This document shows positions 25,494 to 34,505 of a stretch of DNA of 64,000 bases, piece by piece. The stretch covers positions 1,178,001-1,242,000 of the forward strand of contig JAVQMD010000002.1 of NCBI GenBank assembly GCA_032595675.1, written 5' to 3'. The translations under genes were made by a program, and so were the position numbers. The notes beneath the pieces were generated by a model. It saw nothing but the letters and a program-made list of their open reading frames with translations. It ran no database searches and had not been told where the DNA came from. How positions within the stretch are numbered: the stretch's first letter is position 1; each line of letters begins with the position of its first letter. This stretch comes from Candidatus Electrothrix rattekaaiensis. GTDB taxonomy: Bacteria; Desulfobacterota; Desulfobulbia; Desulfobulbales; Desulfobulbaceae.

Positions 25494-26093
25494 GTGAACC
25501 AAAGAAACCAATTACGAAAAGAGCGACTTGCTGAGCGAGATCTGTTGGATGCCACCCTGCGTCAGAGCAAGAGCGAACAGATCCAGGCCCTGCTGCTTAA
25601 ACAACTGGTCATCGTTGATGCGAAGCACTTGTTTATCTATGTTCATTTTCGCAGCGAGGTAGAAACCCTTGCTCTGATTGAACATTGCCTTGTCGCTGGA
25701 AAAAAAGTCTCAGTTCCTGTGACCCTGCGCAACGAGTCCCGGCTCTTGGCCGTGCAGATTACTGATCCTGCAACGCAGCTTAAACCGGGCTGTTTTGGGA
25801 TTCTGGAACCGACAGAAAAGCAGATTGCCCGGGCAACGATTGATCCAACAAGAATTGATGCGGTTCTCGTGCCGGGTTCGGTTTTTGACCCCTTGGGAGG
25901 TAGGCTGGGGTACGGTGGCGGCTATTATGATCGTTTTTTAACCCAGGATGCGCCGCAGGCCCAGCGGATCGGGCTGGCCTATGCCGTGCAGCTGGTTGAG
26001 CAGGTTCCGATGGAAGCCCATGATCAATATATGGATATGATTATCACAGAACAGCAAGTGTATACATGCTGGAAGCTGAACAAGGAGATATAA
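25494..26093 (+). CDS. 5-formyltetrahydrofolate cyclo-ligase
   Basis: 199 residues from the GTG at 25494, preceded by AGGGGGAG. The frame is open back to the ATG at 25422, but that start abuts the terminator of the previous gene and has no ribosome site. The catalytic motif 'LGYGGGYYDRFL' and the ATP-site arginine/lysine segment 'NQLRKERLAERD' are present. It converts 5-formyl-THF to methenyl-THF. Its stop overlaps the next start (TAATG). Confidence 0.93.
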   Translation: MNQRNQLRKERLAERDLLDATLRQSKSEQIQALLLKQLVIVDAKHLFIYVHFRSEVETLALIEHCLVAGKKVSVPVTLRNESRLLAVQITDPATQLKPGCFGILEPTEKQIARATIDPTRIDAVLVPGSVFDPLGGRLGYGGGYYDRFLTQDAPQAQRIGLAYAVQLVEQVPMEAHDQYMDMIITEQQVYTCWKLNKEI

Positions 26094-27160
26094 TGCGAAA
26101 AACAGGCGTGTACAGAGATAATCTCTTTTTGGAACATCAACCGGATGTCACCCACCCGGAATCACCGGAACGGTTGCAGGTCATCTATAATACTCTGGAC
26201 AGGGCAAGGGTAGCAGAGCATTTTGTCTTTCCCAGCTTTGATCCGGTTTCGGATGAGATCATTCATCTCAATCATTCACCGATCATGGTAGATCGAGTGG
26301 CATCAACGCAGGGGAGGGGGGTTGAGTACCTGGACCCTGATACCCAGACCTCGGCCCGTTCTTATGAGGCGGCCTGCCTTGCTGCCGGTGCCTTGGTGGA
26401 CGGTATTACCCGTATTGAGAACGGAGAGTTGGATAACGCTTTTTGCCTGGTTCGCCCACCGGGGCATCATGCAGAATGGGGCGAATCCAAGGGATTCTGC
26501 CTGTTCAACAACGTCGCCATTGCGGCCCGCTGGGCCATGCAGGAGCTTGGGATGCAGCGTATCCTGATCCTTGACTGGGATCTGCATCACGGCAACGGCA
26601 CCCAGAACAGCTTTTATGAGAGCGACAAGGTACTGTATCTTTCCAGTCATCAATATCCTTATTTTCCCGGTACTGGAGCCTTTCCAGAGATTGGCAGGGG
26701 CAGGGGAGAGGGCTTTACTTTTAATGTCCCGCTGGCTGGCGGTGAAGGGGATATGGAGTTTGCTCGGATCGTGAATGAGTTGGTTGTGCCCATTGCTCGA
26801 TCCTACCAACCGGAGTTGATTTTAATCTCTTGCGGTTTTGATGTCTCTGACGGCGATCCCCTGGGAACTATGCAGGTGACTCCGGCAGGTTTTGCTTGGA
26901 TGACTCGTCAGTTGGTTGCCGTTGCAGAGGAAGTCTGTCGCGGAAAGTTGTTGGTCACTCTGGAGGGTGGGTATGATTTGGCCACCATGCGTGACGGCAG
27001 CCTTGCTGTACTGGCAGAACTCTGCGGGGAAAAGCTCGATTGCGGCTATCCGATTAATCTGTCTGCTGAAAAGGCCGCCGAGTTTGCCAACTCTGCGGCT
27101 CCCTGTCCGGCCTTGGATTATACACTTCAACTGGTCAAGCATTATTGGGAAGGGGTGTGA
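26093..27160 (+). CDS. Histone deacetylase-family protein (AcuC-like)
   Basis: 355 residues from the ATG at 26093. Class II-type deacetylase motifs are clear: 'RPPGHHAEWGESKGFCLFNN' (catalytic His pair), 'ILDWDLHHGNGTQ' (zinc Asp and His), 'SCGFDVSDGDPLG' (zinc Asp) and 'LEGGYDL'. The bacterial substrates of this group are acetylated lysines or polyamines. Translationally coupled to the formyl-THF ligase. No signal peptide. Confidence 0.92.
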   Translation: MRKTGVYRDNLFLEHQPDVTHPESPERLQVIYNTLDRARVAEHFVFPSFDPVSDEIIHLNHSPIMVDRVASTQGRGVEYLDPDTQTSARSYEAACLAAGALVDGITRIENGELDNAFCLVRPPGHHAEWGESKGFCLFNNVAIAARWAMQELGMQRILILDWDLHHGNGTQNSFYESDKVLYLSSHQYPYFPGTGAFPEIGRGRGEGFTFNVPLAGGEGDMEFARIVNELVVPIARSYQPELILISCGFDVSDGDPLGTMQVTPAGFAWMTRQLVAVAEEVCRGKLLVTLEGGYDLATMRDGSLAVLAELCGEKLDCGYPINLSAEKAAEFANSAAPCPALDYTLQLVKHYWEGV

Positions 27161-27194
27161 CGGTTGTCATCCCGTTGAGGTGATAGGAAATTTT

Positions 27195-27222
27195 GTAGGG
27201 GCAATTCATGAATTGCCCCTAC
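27195..27222. repeat. Perfect 28-bp palindrome, GTAGGGGC type
   Basis: GTAGGGGCAATTCA followed by its exact complement TGAATTGCCCCTAC. It shares the GTAGGGGC/GCCCCTAC ends with the repeat blocks in the nif operon. 35 bases after the deacetylase stop; it could act as a terminator-like hairpin, although there is no T-run. Confidence 0.8.
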
Positions 27223-27693
27223 GGCACCCGGCATTGAATGAGCAGCTGGAGTTCTTGCTTTATGTTGCCGCTTTTTCTTCGACCCACGTCGGTCTTTTAA
27301 CAAACTGCGCCATTATTTCCCCGACAATCAGCAGGGCTGCTGAGGTGTAAAAGGTATAGTCCAGACTGCCGTTCTGATCCACCGGAGTCTGAGTCTGGTC
27401 GTATGACCACGGAGGTATCATCTTATTTTGTCGTCAAGCTGCGAAGGGGGTATGTAGTCGATTTGTGATAATGAGAACTCCTTTTGCTTACTTTCCTGAT
27501 ATGAAAGTTTTTCTTGACCGAACAAACAAAGATGTGTACATTTTATACATTAAGGCGAAAGCCAAGAACAACCGTCCGTGACAAGGGTATTTTTCATCGG
27601 GTGGAGTTCAGTCTATCGCCTGTTTCATCATAACAAAGAGGCAACAAACGTTTCTTTTTTTTTTGAGCGATTGCCTCTGCTTTCTGGTCGGTG

Positions 27694-27790
27694 CCGGAAA
27701 GTTGAATAAAGCCACAGCCGTCGTGAGACGGTGTCGGAAAGCTACGGGTCTCCAGAGGGGAGATAGCCGGGTCGCCTACTTTTACCTCTT
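27694..27790 (+). ncRNA. GEMM-type riboswitch, copy 1
   Basis: Core elements: AAAGCCACAGCCGTC, a GTGA (GNRA) tetraloop on a P2 stem, GGAAAGCTACGGGTCT, then a P3 stem closed by GGAGA and AGCCGGGTCGCC. This matches the cyclic-dinucleotide GEMM-I pattern (GNRA loop docking onto P3; conserved CGGGTCT...AGCCGGGT). The base aligned with the ligand-selecting G20 appears to be A, as in cGAMP-type members. Copies 2 and 3 at 45521 and 47061 share the sequence. Nothing recognisable lies directly downstream here. Confidence 0.7.
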
Positions 27791-28142
27791 ACTAGGATAT
27801 TGTTATGAAAAATCCACGCATACTCTCCCATTGTATCGGTACAGTTCATGATTGGTCGATACGCCTTTTTACTCCCGGTCAATCCAAGTTGAAAGTTCGT
27901 TTTTCTCAGCAATATAGGTATGATCGAAGATCCCCTAGACCGATATCTGTTCTCTTTTTTCCCTTGCAACAGGGCAAGGATATTCCTGTTCGTATTGACC
28001 CCCGAAGGATTCGGTAATTTTTTAGAGAGATTTTCTCGAAAAACCCCGGGTTGGTCATCTGGTTCAGGACGGAAATCCTGACGACAGGATTCGTCTGTGC
28101 AGCCATTTTGCGGCTAAAAAAAGACACGAAAGAGCGTTGGCT

Positions 28143-28571
28143 ATGAATGTATACTTGGATAATTGTTGTATGAACAGGCCTTTTGATGATCAATCTGATC
28201 GTCGTATCAGATTTGAATCCGAGGCTGTTAAGGTGATCTTGTCGCTTTGTGAGCAGCGGCAGTGGCATAATATCGCCCAGTTTGAGATTGATCAGATTCC
28301 TGATGAGGACAGAAAAAGGAAGCTGCAACTGCTCATCGGACAGACAGACGATGTCGTCACGATAGACAAGGCTGTCTCCGTAAGGGCAAGAGAGTTTGAA
28401 GAAAAAGGGATGCAGGCTTTTGATGCGCTGCACTTAGCCTGTGCGGAAGACGGTGCAGATGTTTTTTTGACAGTGGATGACAATCTGCTGCAACAGGCAT
28501 TGGATATTGAAGATTTAGGGATACCGGTCCATAATCCGGTCCTTTGGCTTATGAAGGAGGGCAAGGCATGA
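28143..28571 (+). CDS. PIN-domain toxin
   Basis: 142 residues from the ATG at 28143. 'NVYLDNCCMNRPFDDQSDRR' is the typical start of a VapC-like PIN subgroup. 'FDALHLACAEDGADVFLTVDD' (shown in part) holds the later acidic pair. The downstream 62-residue gene overlaps it as ATGA. A probable type II toxin whose partner follows rather than precedes it. Confidence 0.82.
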   Translation: MNVYLDNCCMNRPFDDQSDRRIRFESEAVKVILSLCEQRQWHNIAQFEIDQIPDEDRKRKLQLLIGQTDDVVTIDKAVSVRAREFEEKGMQAFDALHLACAEDGADVFLTVDDNLLQQALDIEDLGIPVHNPVLWLMKEGKA

Positions 28572-28756
28572 AGATAACAGACGGCAAGGTGCAATGGGCA
28601 GGGATTGAAGCAGGGAGTAAAAATATCAGCGTGATTGAACTGATTCACTATCTCCAGCAGGTGGACACCGGTTCCGGGAATTATGTGCAAGACCGGCAGG
28701 AATGGCAGCAGGAGTATACTGTCGATATGCTGCTGAACGCTGTTAAGCAGGGGTAG
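28568..28756 (+). CDS. Small partner of the PIN toxin
   Basis: 62 residues from the ATG at 28568, overlapping the PIN stop. The AAGGAGG ribosome site is within the toxin gene. The protein (MKITDGKVQWAGI..., then 'SVIELIHYLQQVDTG') looks like a short helical antitoxin. No known family was recognised. Assignment as antitoxin rests on the overlap and size. Confidence 0.6.
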   Translation: MKITDGKVQWAGIEAGSKNISVIELIHYLQQVDTGSGNYVQDRQEWQQEYTVDMLLNAVKQG

Positions 28757-28988
28757 GATCCAGTCGGAGGTTCTGTCCCCCTCCTTCTATTGCGAGAGGC
28801 GGCCTGTAAGTCGCCTCTGCCCATCCACCTGCGCTTCCCGCCCTGTTGCCCCCCGTACCCCTGTGTTTATTCGGAGATGAATTTCCGGCTTGTTGCGGGT
28901 GTCTCTTCGGGTTAAAGTATGTCACGGAAGAGCGTAATAAACAGCGGTCATGGTTGTGACGGCGGATCGGAACTTTAAGGAAAAGACG

Positions 28989-29276
28989 ATGAAAATAACC
29001 AAACAAGAAGTAGAACGGGTGGCCGCGCTGGCCCGCCTGGAGTTGACCGAAGATGAAATCGAGAAGCTGACCCCGCAATTGGATCACATCCTCAGCTATG
29101 TGGCCAAGCTGGATGAACTGGACACCGAGGGTGTGCCGGTGACCACCCATACCCAGAGCGTGACCAATGCCTTTCGGGAAGATGAGGTGCGGGAATCCCT
29201 GCCGCGTGAAAAGGCCTTGGCCAATACAGCCAAAGAAAACGGCGAGGCTTTTGTGGTGCCCAAGGTTGTGGGCTAA
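28989..29276 (+). CDS. gatC: Asp-tRNA(Asn)/Glu-tRNA(Gln) amidotransferase subunit C
   Basis: 95 residues from the ATG at 28989 (GGAAAAG upstream). 'VERVAALARLELTEDEIEKL' and 'QLDHILSYVAKLDELDTEGV' are standard GatC. It stabilises the GatAB amidotransferase that makes Gln-tRNA or Asn-tRNA. gatA and gatB do not follow; the next gene is on the other strand, so gatC is separated from its partners here. Confidence 0.95.
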   Translation: MKITKQEVERVAALARLELTEDEIEKLTPQLDHILSYVAKLDELDTEGVPVTTHTQSVTNAFREDEVRESLPREKALANTAKENGEAFVVPKVVG

Positions 29277-29355
29277 CCTAAAGAGAAAAAACAGAAGAAA
29301 ACCGTGCTGACTGGTGCAGCACGGTTGAAGTATTTTTCGAGTTTTCTGAGGTCCG

Positions 29356-29937
29356 CTAGATCACCTGATAATACCGCTGACCAGCGCATGCCCGGCAGAG
29401 AATACGCCTTTCCTGCTCCACATCCCGACTGTCCTGGACATGATCGCCGCATTGTTCGCATTGCACCCGGCGTTGGGGACGGCCCGGCATATCGCAGTCC
29501 GGGATGGTGACCTTCACCTCTTGCACGGTAAAGAGTTCCTCCTCCGGCATCACCTTATAGGCAGCCAGCTGCCGCTGGTATTTCTCGTCGATTTCGGGAC
29601 AGTATTTTTTCGAAAGCTCACGGGATTCCTCCCGTGCTGTTATCCGGACCGCCTTGCCGCTCTCCAGATTAACAAAGGTGGCCGCCATGATCCCGAAATC
29701 CATCCAGCGCATGGAACGCTTGCCCAGGCTGCACCCGGTAACCGATTGGATCGCGTCCGTGGCGCAGCGGTCGATTTCCACCAGCACATAGAGTTTTTTT
29801 CGATCCGCACCCTTGGGGTCATCTATATTGATGCGCTCAAGGCCCAGCATGGACATGCGCACCCCGATGACCTGACCGGCACAGATATGGCCATGGATTT
29901 TTGTCGAGATATCTAAAAGTTCATCAAAAGATTCCAT
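29356..29937 (-). CDS. FmdE-family protein with C-terminal zinc motif
   Basis: 193 residues. 'KIHGHICAGQVIGVRM' is the FmdE signature (the first Cys/His metal site), and 'CSLGKRSMRW' follows at about residue 70. The C-terminus has CEQCGD and CRACAG, a zinc ribbon. FmdE-like proteins occur beside molybdenum or tungsten formate/formylmethanofuran enzymes and may bind the pterin or metal. Nothing of that kind is next to it here. It lies 6 bases after engB on the same strand, so they are probably co-transcribed. Confidence 0.88.
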   Translation of the reverse strand: MESFDELLDISTKIHGHICAGQVIGVRMSMLGLERINIDDPKGADRKKLYVLVEIDRCATDAIQSVTGCSLGKRSMRWMDFGIMAATFVNLESGKAVRITAREESRELSKKYCPEIDEKYQRQLAAYKVMPEEELFTVQEVKVTIPDCDMPGRPQRRVQCEQCGDHVQDSRDVEQERRILCRACAGQRYYQVI

Positions 29938-29943
29938 GATTAT

Positions 29944-30567
29944 TCACTCTTCTTCATCAGTTTTACTCGGTTCATCATATTCATTATATTCACCATAGGC
30001 CGCCAACCTCGTCCGTAATTCCTCACAACCTAAGTCAGTCTTGGCGGAAAAAAGGAGGCGGTCTTTCGGAGCGAGATTCAGGGCCGCATCTAGGGCCGCT
30101 GCCTGCTTGTTCTGCTGGTTCTTGGAGAGCTTATCCGCCTTGGTGTAGACGGGCAGGGCAGGGATGTTGTTATACTGCAACCAGTCCAGCATCTCCCGAT
30201 CCGTGGCCTTGAGTTCGTGGCGCAGATCAATAATAACCACCACGCAGGCTAGAGTTTCTCGTTCCAGCAGATAGCCGCTGATCAGCTCTTCCCAGCCCGA
30301 GCGCACTTTGCGGCCCACCTGGGCAAAGCCGTAGCCGGGCAGATCCACCAGGAACATCCGCTCTTTGACCTCGAAGAAATTCAGGCTCTGGGTCTTGCCC
30401 GGTTTAGAGCTGGTCTTGACCAAGTTCTTGCGATTAATCAGTTTGTTGATCAGGCTAGACTTGCCTACATTGGAGCGACCGGCAAAGGCGATTTCCGGGT
30501 AAAGAGGGTCGGGCAGCCGTTGCAGGCTGAAGACCGAGTCCACAAAGGACACTTGATTAAAATTCAT
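29944..30567 (-). CDS. engB: Ribosome-biogenesis GTPase EngB (YsxC/YihA)
   Basis: 207 residues. G1 'GRSNVGKSS' (residues 30-38), G3 'DLPGYG' (75-80), G4 'TKADK' (about 142), and the family's 'KPGKTQSLNFF' switch. It assists late assembly of the 50S subunit. The C-terminal tail is short and acidic. Confidence 0.95.
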   Translation of the reverse strand: MNFNQVSFVDSVFSLQRLPDPLYPEIAFAGRSNVGKSSLINKLINRKNLVKTSSKPGKTQSLNFFEVKERMFLVDLPGYGFAQVGRKVRSGWEELISGYLLERETLACVVVIIDLRHELKATDREMLDWLQYNNIPALPVYTKADKLSKNQQNKQAAALDAALNLAPKDRLLFSAKTDLGCEELRTRLAAYGEYNEYDEPSKTDEEE

Positions 30568-30594
30568 ATATTTTTTTTGCGAAGCCGAATTACT

Positions 30595-30870
30595 TCAGTT
30601 TGATATTCTGCTCCGAGGAGCGGGGGTAATTCTTTTATTTTCTTTTTGCGCTCTGGCTCTCAATTCTGAGATTAAAACGTCTATCATATTCAATTCAACG
30701 ATAACGCGGGAATTGGTTCCGCTATTGACTGATTGTGTCCAAATTTCTATCCCGCGATCCGTATGATCGGTCCACAGATCTTTTTCTCCGATTTTTATAT
30801 GAATGCCATTATTCCAAGGTTCAGCTGTAGCACCATTTCTGATAAGTTCAAGCAAAACGTCCTGATTCAT
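30595..30870 (-). CDS. Hypothetical protein
   Basis: 91 residues from the ATG at 30868-30870, chosen because of a perfect GGAGGAATT ribosome site. The longer frame to 30996 lacks one. 'LELIRNGATAEPWNNGIHIK' and a central Trp-rich segment 'KDLWTDHTDRGIEIWTQS'. Soluble, with a basic C-terminus. No family recognised. It lies between engB and hisG on the same strand. Confidence 0.55.
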   Translation of the reverse strand: MNQDVLLELIRNGATAEPWNNGIHIKIGEKDLWTDHTDRGIEIWTQSVNSGTNSRVIVELNMIDVLISELRARAQKENKRITPAPRSRISN

Positions 30871-31001
30871 AATTCCTCCTATTTCGGCTTTCACCAAAAA
30901 AAGTAACAGTGTTAATAATTGGAAAATCACTTCAGTCTGCTCCCCGCCCTTAAAAGGACGAGGGGGTTCATTTTTCTCCGCCTGCCGGATAAGCATCCGG
31001 T

Positions 31002-31874
31002 TCAGATCACCTTGTTCAGGGAATACTCAATGATACCCTCGGCCCCGATCTTTTTCAGCTGCGGGATCAGATCTCGGACCTGATGCTCGGAGATAACCGT
31101 TTCCACGGAGAACCAAGGCTGCTTATAGAGACGAGCCACGGTGGGTGCGGTGACACTGGGGAGTATTTCCAGAATCTGTTCAAACTGCTCCTCCGGTACA
31201 TTCATTTTCAGGCCGACGATTTTGTCCGCCCGCAGCGCACCTTGCAGGAGCATGGCGATATGGTCGATTTTGTCCTTTTTCCAGGAATCATCCAAGGCCT
31301 GGTGGCTGGCGATCAGCTGAGTATTGGATTGCATCAGCTCATGGATGACCCGCAACCCGTGAGCTCGAATGGTGGCCTCGGTCTCGGTGACTTCGACAAT
31401 GGCATCAGCCAGCCCGGACACGGCCTTGGCTTCAGTGGCTCCCCAGGAAAAGGAGATGTCCACGGTCATGTTGCGCTCTTCAAAGAAACTTCTGGTGACA
31501 TTGACCAGCTCCGTGGAGATGCGCTTGCCGTCCAGCTGCTCCACCGAGGTGATTTCGGAATCACCGGGCACGGCAATGACCCAGCGGGTCGGCCTTTTGC
31601 TGACCTTGGAGTACACCAGATCCTCAATCACGACCACGTCTGAGCCGTTTTCCAGAGTCCAGTCCTTGCCCGTGATCCCGGCGTCCAGAAGTCCGTCCTC
31701 AACATAGCGGGACATCTCCTGGGGGCGGCAGATGTAGACGGACAGCTCTGGATCGTCTACCTCAGGGAAGTAGTTTCTGGCTGCCATCTTGATCTTCCAA
31801 CCGGATTTTTCAAACAGGGCAATGGTTGCCTTTTCCAGGCTGCCTTTGGGTATGCCTATCTTTAATACACTCAT
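31002..31874 (-). CDS. hisG: ATP phosphoribosyltransferase HisG (long form)
   Basis: 290 residues from the ATG at 31872-31874 (MSVLKIGIPKGSL). It catalyses the first step of histidine synthesis. The PRPP-loop 'VEVTETEATIRAHGLRVI' and 'DAGITGKDW' are visible. The C-terminal ~75 residues form the ACT-like regulatory domain of the long form, so no HisZ is needed. Followed leftwards by unrelated genes, with hisI 66 bases upstream, making a mini his operon. Confidence 0.95.
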   Translation of the reverse strand: MSVLKIGIPKGSLEKATIALFEKSGWKIKMAARNYFPEVDDPELSVYICRPQEMSRYVEDGLLDAGITGKDWTLENGSDVVVIEDLVYSKVSKRPTRWVIAVPGDSEITSVEQLDGKRISTELVNVTRSFFEERNMTVDISFSWGATEAKAVSGLADAIVEVTETEATIRAHGLRVIHELMQSNTQLIASHQALDDSWKKDKIDHIAMLLQGALRADKIVGLKMNVPEEQFEQILEILPSVTAPTVARLYKQPWFSVETVISEHQVRDLIPQLKKIGAEGIIEYSLNKVI

Positions 31875-31940
31875 AATTTCCTCAATAGTACGCAATATTC
31901 TTATCGTAAGGGTGAAAGATTTTTCGCCCCTGCATTGTTA

Positions 31941-32318
31941 TCATCCATACACCTTGGCCGGATCAAAAACCGGCTCGGCAATGATCTCCAGTTCGTCGCC
32001 ATGTACCCGGCGAAAGAAACAGCTGGCATAGCCCTTATGGCAGGCTGCGCTGCCCAGTTGCTCTACCTTGAAGACCACAGTGTCTTGGTCGCAGTCCACC
32101 AGGATTTCTTTGACTATCTGGACATGACCGGAGGATTCGCCCTTGAGCCAGAGTTTATTGCGGGAACGGCTCCAGTAATGGGCCTTACCGGTTTCCAGGG
32201 TCTTGTGCCAAGATACTTCGTTGATATAGGCCAGCATGAGTACGTCGCCGCTGGCTGCGTCCTGCGCTATGGCGGGCAGGAGACCGTCTTTTGATTTGGT
32301 GAAATTGAGTTCAGGCAT
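31941..32318 (-). CDS. hisI: Phosphoribosyl-AMP cyclohydrolase HisI
   Basis: 125 residues. '[19 protein letters not shown]' (substrate loop), '[13 protein letters not shown]' (metal-binding Asp/Cys) and the late cysteine pair '[14 protein letters not shown]' are all present. It is the single-function form, without the HisE pyrophosphohydrolase domain. Upstream of hisG on the same strand. Confidence 0.95.
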   Translation of the reverse strand: MPELNFTKSKDGLLPAIAQDAASGDVLMLAYINEVSWHKTLETGKAHYWSRSRNKLWLKGESSGHVQIVKEILVDCDQDTVVFKVEQLGSAACHKGYASCFFRRVHGDELEIIAEPVFDPAKVYG

Positions 32319-32407
32319 TGTGTTATAGATTGTGATTGAGATAACGAGTCTGTTTACTGCTCAGTAAAAACTTCTGAAAAAGGTTAATTGCATTCGGCAG
32401 CCGGTAT

Positions 32408-33265
32408 TTATTCCTGATCCCGCAGGCGGATAATGAGTTCCTTGGATAACCCTGTACCTGCCGCAATAATTTCAGGAGCAATATTCTGTGCCAGCAGGTT
32501 TCGGGCGATAGAGAGCTTTGCTTCCTGTTCTCCTTCCTCTCTTCCTTCCCGTATCCCGTCTTTTCGTGCTTTTTCCAGCGAACCTTTCTGTAGCCAGATA
32601 AAATCCCGGCGTTTAAACTGTACTTCAAGCTCGTCCTCGTTCATTCCAGCGGTGTTCGCCAGCTCAAAGGCATCAAGCAGGTTCGGTTCGGAAAACGTTT
32701 TCGGGACGAAATCAAGTTCACCAGCATTTTTGATAAAATAAATCCATTTATCCGTCACCGAGCGCAGTTCTTCCTCGCTCTTGGTAAATTTAGGCAGCTC
32801 TATAAAAACGAGTTCAATGTCTCCGCTGTATTGAACCAAGCTGTCTTTTTCCCGCAGGTTCCAGTAGGAAATCACCCGGTCGAATTCAGGAAACATCTCA
32901 AAATCGGTGATGGTCAGGGCGATGACCGGTTCCAGCGTCGCATACTTCTCTGATTTTTTCAGCTGGGTGGAATACAATTTTGCCGCATTATACAGCACAC
33001 GTTTTTCAAATCCCTCCACATTGAGCACCTGCATCTCAATGATCACCTTGCGATGATCTGATAGCACAGCTTTGACATCCACGTAGCTGTCTTTCATGCC
33101 TTTGAGTAGAGGGACTTGATACGGATCAACAATAGTGAGGTCCGTAATTCCGGCATCCCCGAAGTCAATGACCGCGTTGAGGAAATCAATCAGGATAGCT
33201 TTGGACTGCTCGCTGCCGAAGACTCGCTTAAAGGCAAAGTCGGTTTTAACGTCTAGGAAATCCAT
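32408..33265 (-). CDS. Rpn-family PD-(D/E)XK nuclease/putative transposase
   Basis: 285 residues. 'DVKTDFAFKRVFGSEQSKAI' is the standard opening of the Rpn/PDDEXK_2 family, and 'VKAVLSDHRKVIIEMQV' contains the D...ExQ catalytic core. The C-terminus has the charged 'REGREEGEQEAK' tail typical of the group. These proteins promote recA-independent recombination. Here it is intact and stands alone after hisI. Confidence 0.88.
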   Translation of the reverse strand: MDFLDVKTDFAFKRVFGSEQSKAILIDFLNAVIDFGDAGITDLTIVDPYQVPLLKGMKDSYVDVKAVLSDHRKVIIEMQVLNVEGFEKRVLYNAAKLYSTQLKKSEKYATLEPVIALTITDFEMFPEFDRVISYWNLREKDSLVQYSGDIELVFIELPKFTKSEEELRSVTDKWIYFIKNAGELDFVPKTFSEPNLLDAFELANTAGMNEDELEVQFKRRDFIWLQKGSLEKARKDGIREGREEGEQEAKLSIARNLLAQNIAPEIIAAGTGLSKELIIRLRDQE

Positions 33266-33371
33266 GACAGCTTCAATGAAAGAAGTTTATCTGTTTGCGG
33301 GGTGCGAGACCGTCTTTTGAATTTGTGAAATTGAGTTCAGGCATTTCTGGAAGTATAAAATTGTTCTGAAT

Positions 33372-33617
33372 TTACTTGTAGCTGTCTTTTCGATGTAAAA
33401 CCCGACCTATCTCAATACTGTCCTCTGACACGTCAAACAAGATTCTATAACTTCCTACTCTGAGACGATAAGCAGGTTCAAAATTGGTCAGTTTTTTGAT
33501 GTTAGAGTTACGCGGAAATTCACTCAACTCCCAGATTTTTGAATGAATTTTCCGCCTATCATTTCGGTTGATTTTCTTTAAGTCTTTTATCGCGCTCTTG
33601 CGGATATTAACTTTCAT
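33372..33617 (-). CDS. RelE/ParE-family toxin
   Basis: 81 residues. 'YRLRVGSYRILFDVSEDSIE' and the terminal 'RVLHRKDSYK' fit RelE mRNA interferases exactly. Its start overlaps the end of the upstream antitoxin by 11 bases. Intact module. Confidence 0.88.
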   Translation of the reverse strand: MKVNIRKSAIKDLKKINRNDRRKIHSKIWELSEFPRNSNIKKLTNFEPAYRLRVGSYRILFDVSEDSIEIGRVLHRKDSYK

Positions 33618-33795
33618 TTTTCAGATATTCTTCAAATGAGATAGCTTCTTCGCCTCTTGTGGCTCTCAGCAGCTTGAGATCATCCATATCTTCTTTTGAA
33701 ACGATTTCCAGCCCATCTTTTTTGAGAAGATTGAGAAACCACATGACTTTTTCGACCAGTTTTTCATTGCTGATATTAATGGTTATGGAATGCAT
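33607..33795 (-). CDS. Antitoxin of the RelE-type module
   Basis: 62 residues. Short N-terminal strand (HSITINISNEKLVEKV), central helix and acidic C-terminus 'EEAISFEEYLKNES'. No family named with certainty, but position, size and overlap with relE identify its role. Confidence 0.72.
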   Translation of the reverse strand: MHSITINISNEKLVEKVMWFLNLLKKDGLEIVSKEDMDDLKLLRATRGEEAISFEEYLKNES

Positions 33796-33810
33796 ATTGT
33801 TCGTTCGTAA

Positions 33811-34032
33811 TTACCAAGGGTTGATCTTAGATTTCGATATGTTTTGGAAATTGCGGGACACGTTCTGAATGCGCTCTTTCTTCAGGAGCTTGGGACTCAG
33901 TCTGGTCAGCCTGACACCTACCTTCTGCTGATGCAATTTATACTCTTCACAGATAGCATCAAGATCATAACCGAATTTCTCGGAATGCTCGTTTCGGTAC
34001 TGTCGTATCTCATCTACAATCGGATCTTTCAT
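33811..34032 (-). CDS. Putative antitoxin of a PIN module
   Basis: 73 residues. It begins 'MKDPIVDEIRQYRNEHSEKF', then 'YDLDAICEEYKLHQ', a pattern common in short proteins paired with PIN toxins. Its start overlaps the stop of the upstream PIN gene (ATGA), so the toxin comes first in this pair. Confidence 0.7.
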   Translation of the reverse strand: MKDPIVDEIRQYRNEHSEKFGYDLDAICEEYKLHQQKVGVRLTRLSPKLLKKERIQNVSRNFQNISKSKINPW

Positions 34033-34505
34033 AATTCATCTCCTAACAGTTCTTGAGGAGAGCATATTTCAGGGCAATTCCATCCGTTCTCCTCCACAGC
34101 CTGTCGTATTTTCTTTCTGATAAACGGATTGTTTATATGCTTGAAGTTCCATGTTACAATAATATCCATTCCATTAGCCGCAGCAACGGCAATATGAAGC
34201 GCATCCTCCGGGCATTTTTCCGGAATAATATTTTTCTCGATAAATTCCCGGGCAAGTCTTTTTATCTCGTCGTCAATTTCCAGTACAGGGAATTCCTCTA
34301 TTACCTGAGAACGGAGTCTCGCCTGCACCACATCTCCCCTTGATGCTTCCTGTATCACAATGTCTGAGATAAAAACTTCGTATTGATCAATAAGCTGCCA
34401 AAAATCTGAAGTAGAAGCTTGGTGTGCAGCAATCACCAAGTTTCTTGACGGCCTTGCAGTCAGATAACTTATTACACTTGTTTCAATGTATATCTTTTGT
34501 TTCAT
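34029..34505 (-). CDS. PIN-domain toxin (VapC-like)
   Basis: 158 residues. 'QKIYIETSVISYLTARPS' has the first acidic residues, 'CPEDALHIAVAAANGMDIIV' the later ones, and 'TWNFKHINNP' closes the active site. Complete. Coupled to the downstream 73-residue antitoxin-like gene. Confidence 0.88.
   Translation of the reverse strand: MKQKIYIETSVISYLTARPSRNLVIAAHQASTSDFWQLIDQYEVFISDIVIQEASRGDVVQARLRSQVIEEFPVLEIDDEIKRLAREFIEKNIIPEKCPEDALHIAVAAANGMDIIVTWNFKHINNPFIRKKIRQAVEENGWNCPEICSPQELLGDEL

Larger units (their letters stand above)
27161..28142 (+). other. Long intergenic region
   Basis: 982 bases without a credible gene. It contains a perfect 28-bp palindrome (27195-27222) and a GEMM-type riboswitch (27694-27790). 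The ATG at 27805 opens a 70-codon frame directly after the riboswitch, but the sequence resembles no family and has no clear ribosome site. It may be the decayed start of a once-regulated gene. Confidence 0.5.

Noticed and set aside
27805-28017. 70-codon frame after riboswitch copy 1
   Set aside because: No ribosome site and no resemblance to any family; kept only as a possible relic in the intergenic note.
28757-28988. Small RNA suggested by the GAGGCG...CGCCTC hairpin near 28797
   Set aside because: A single hairpin without a T-run or a promoter is not enough support.
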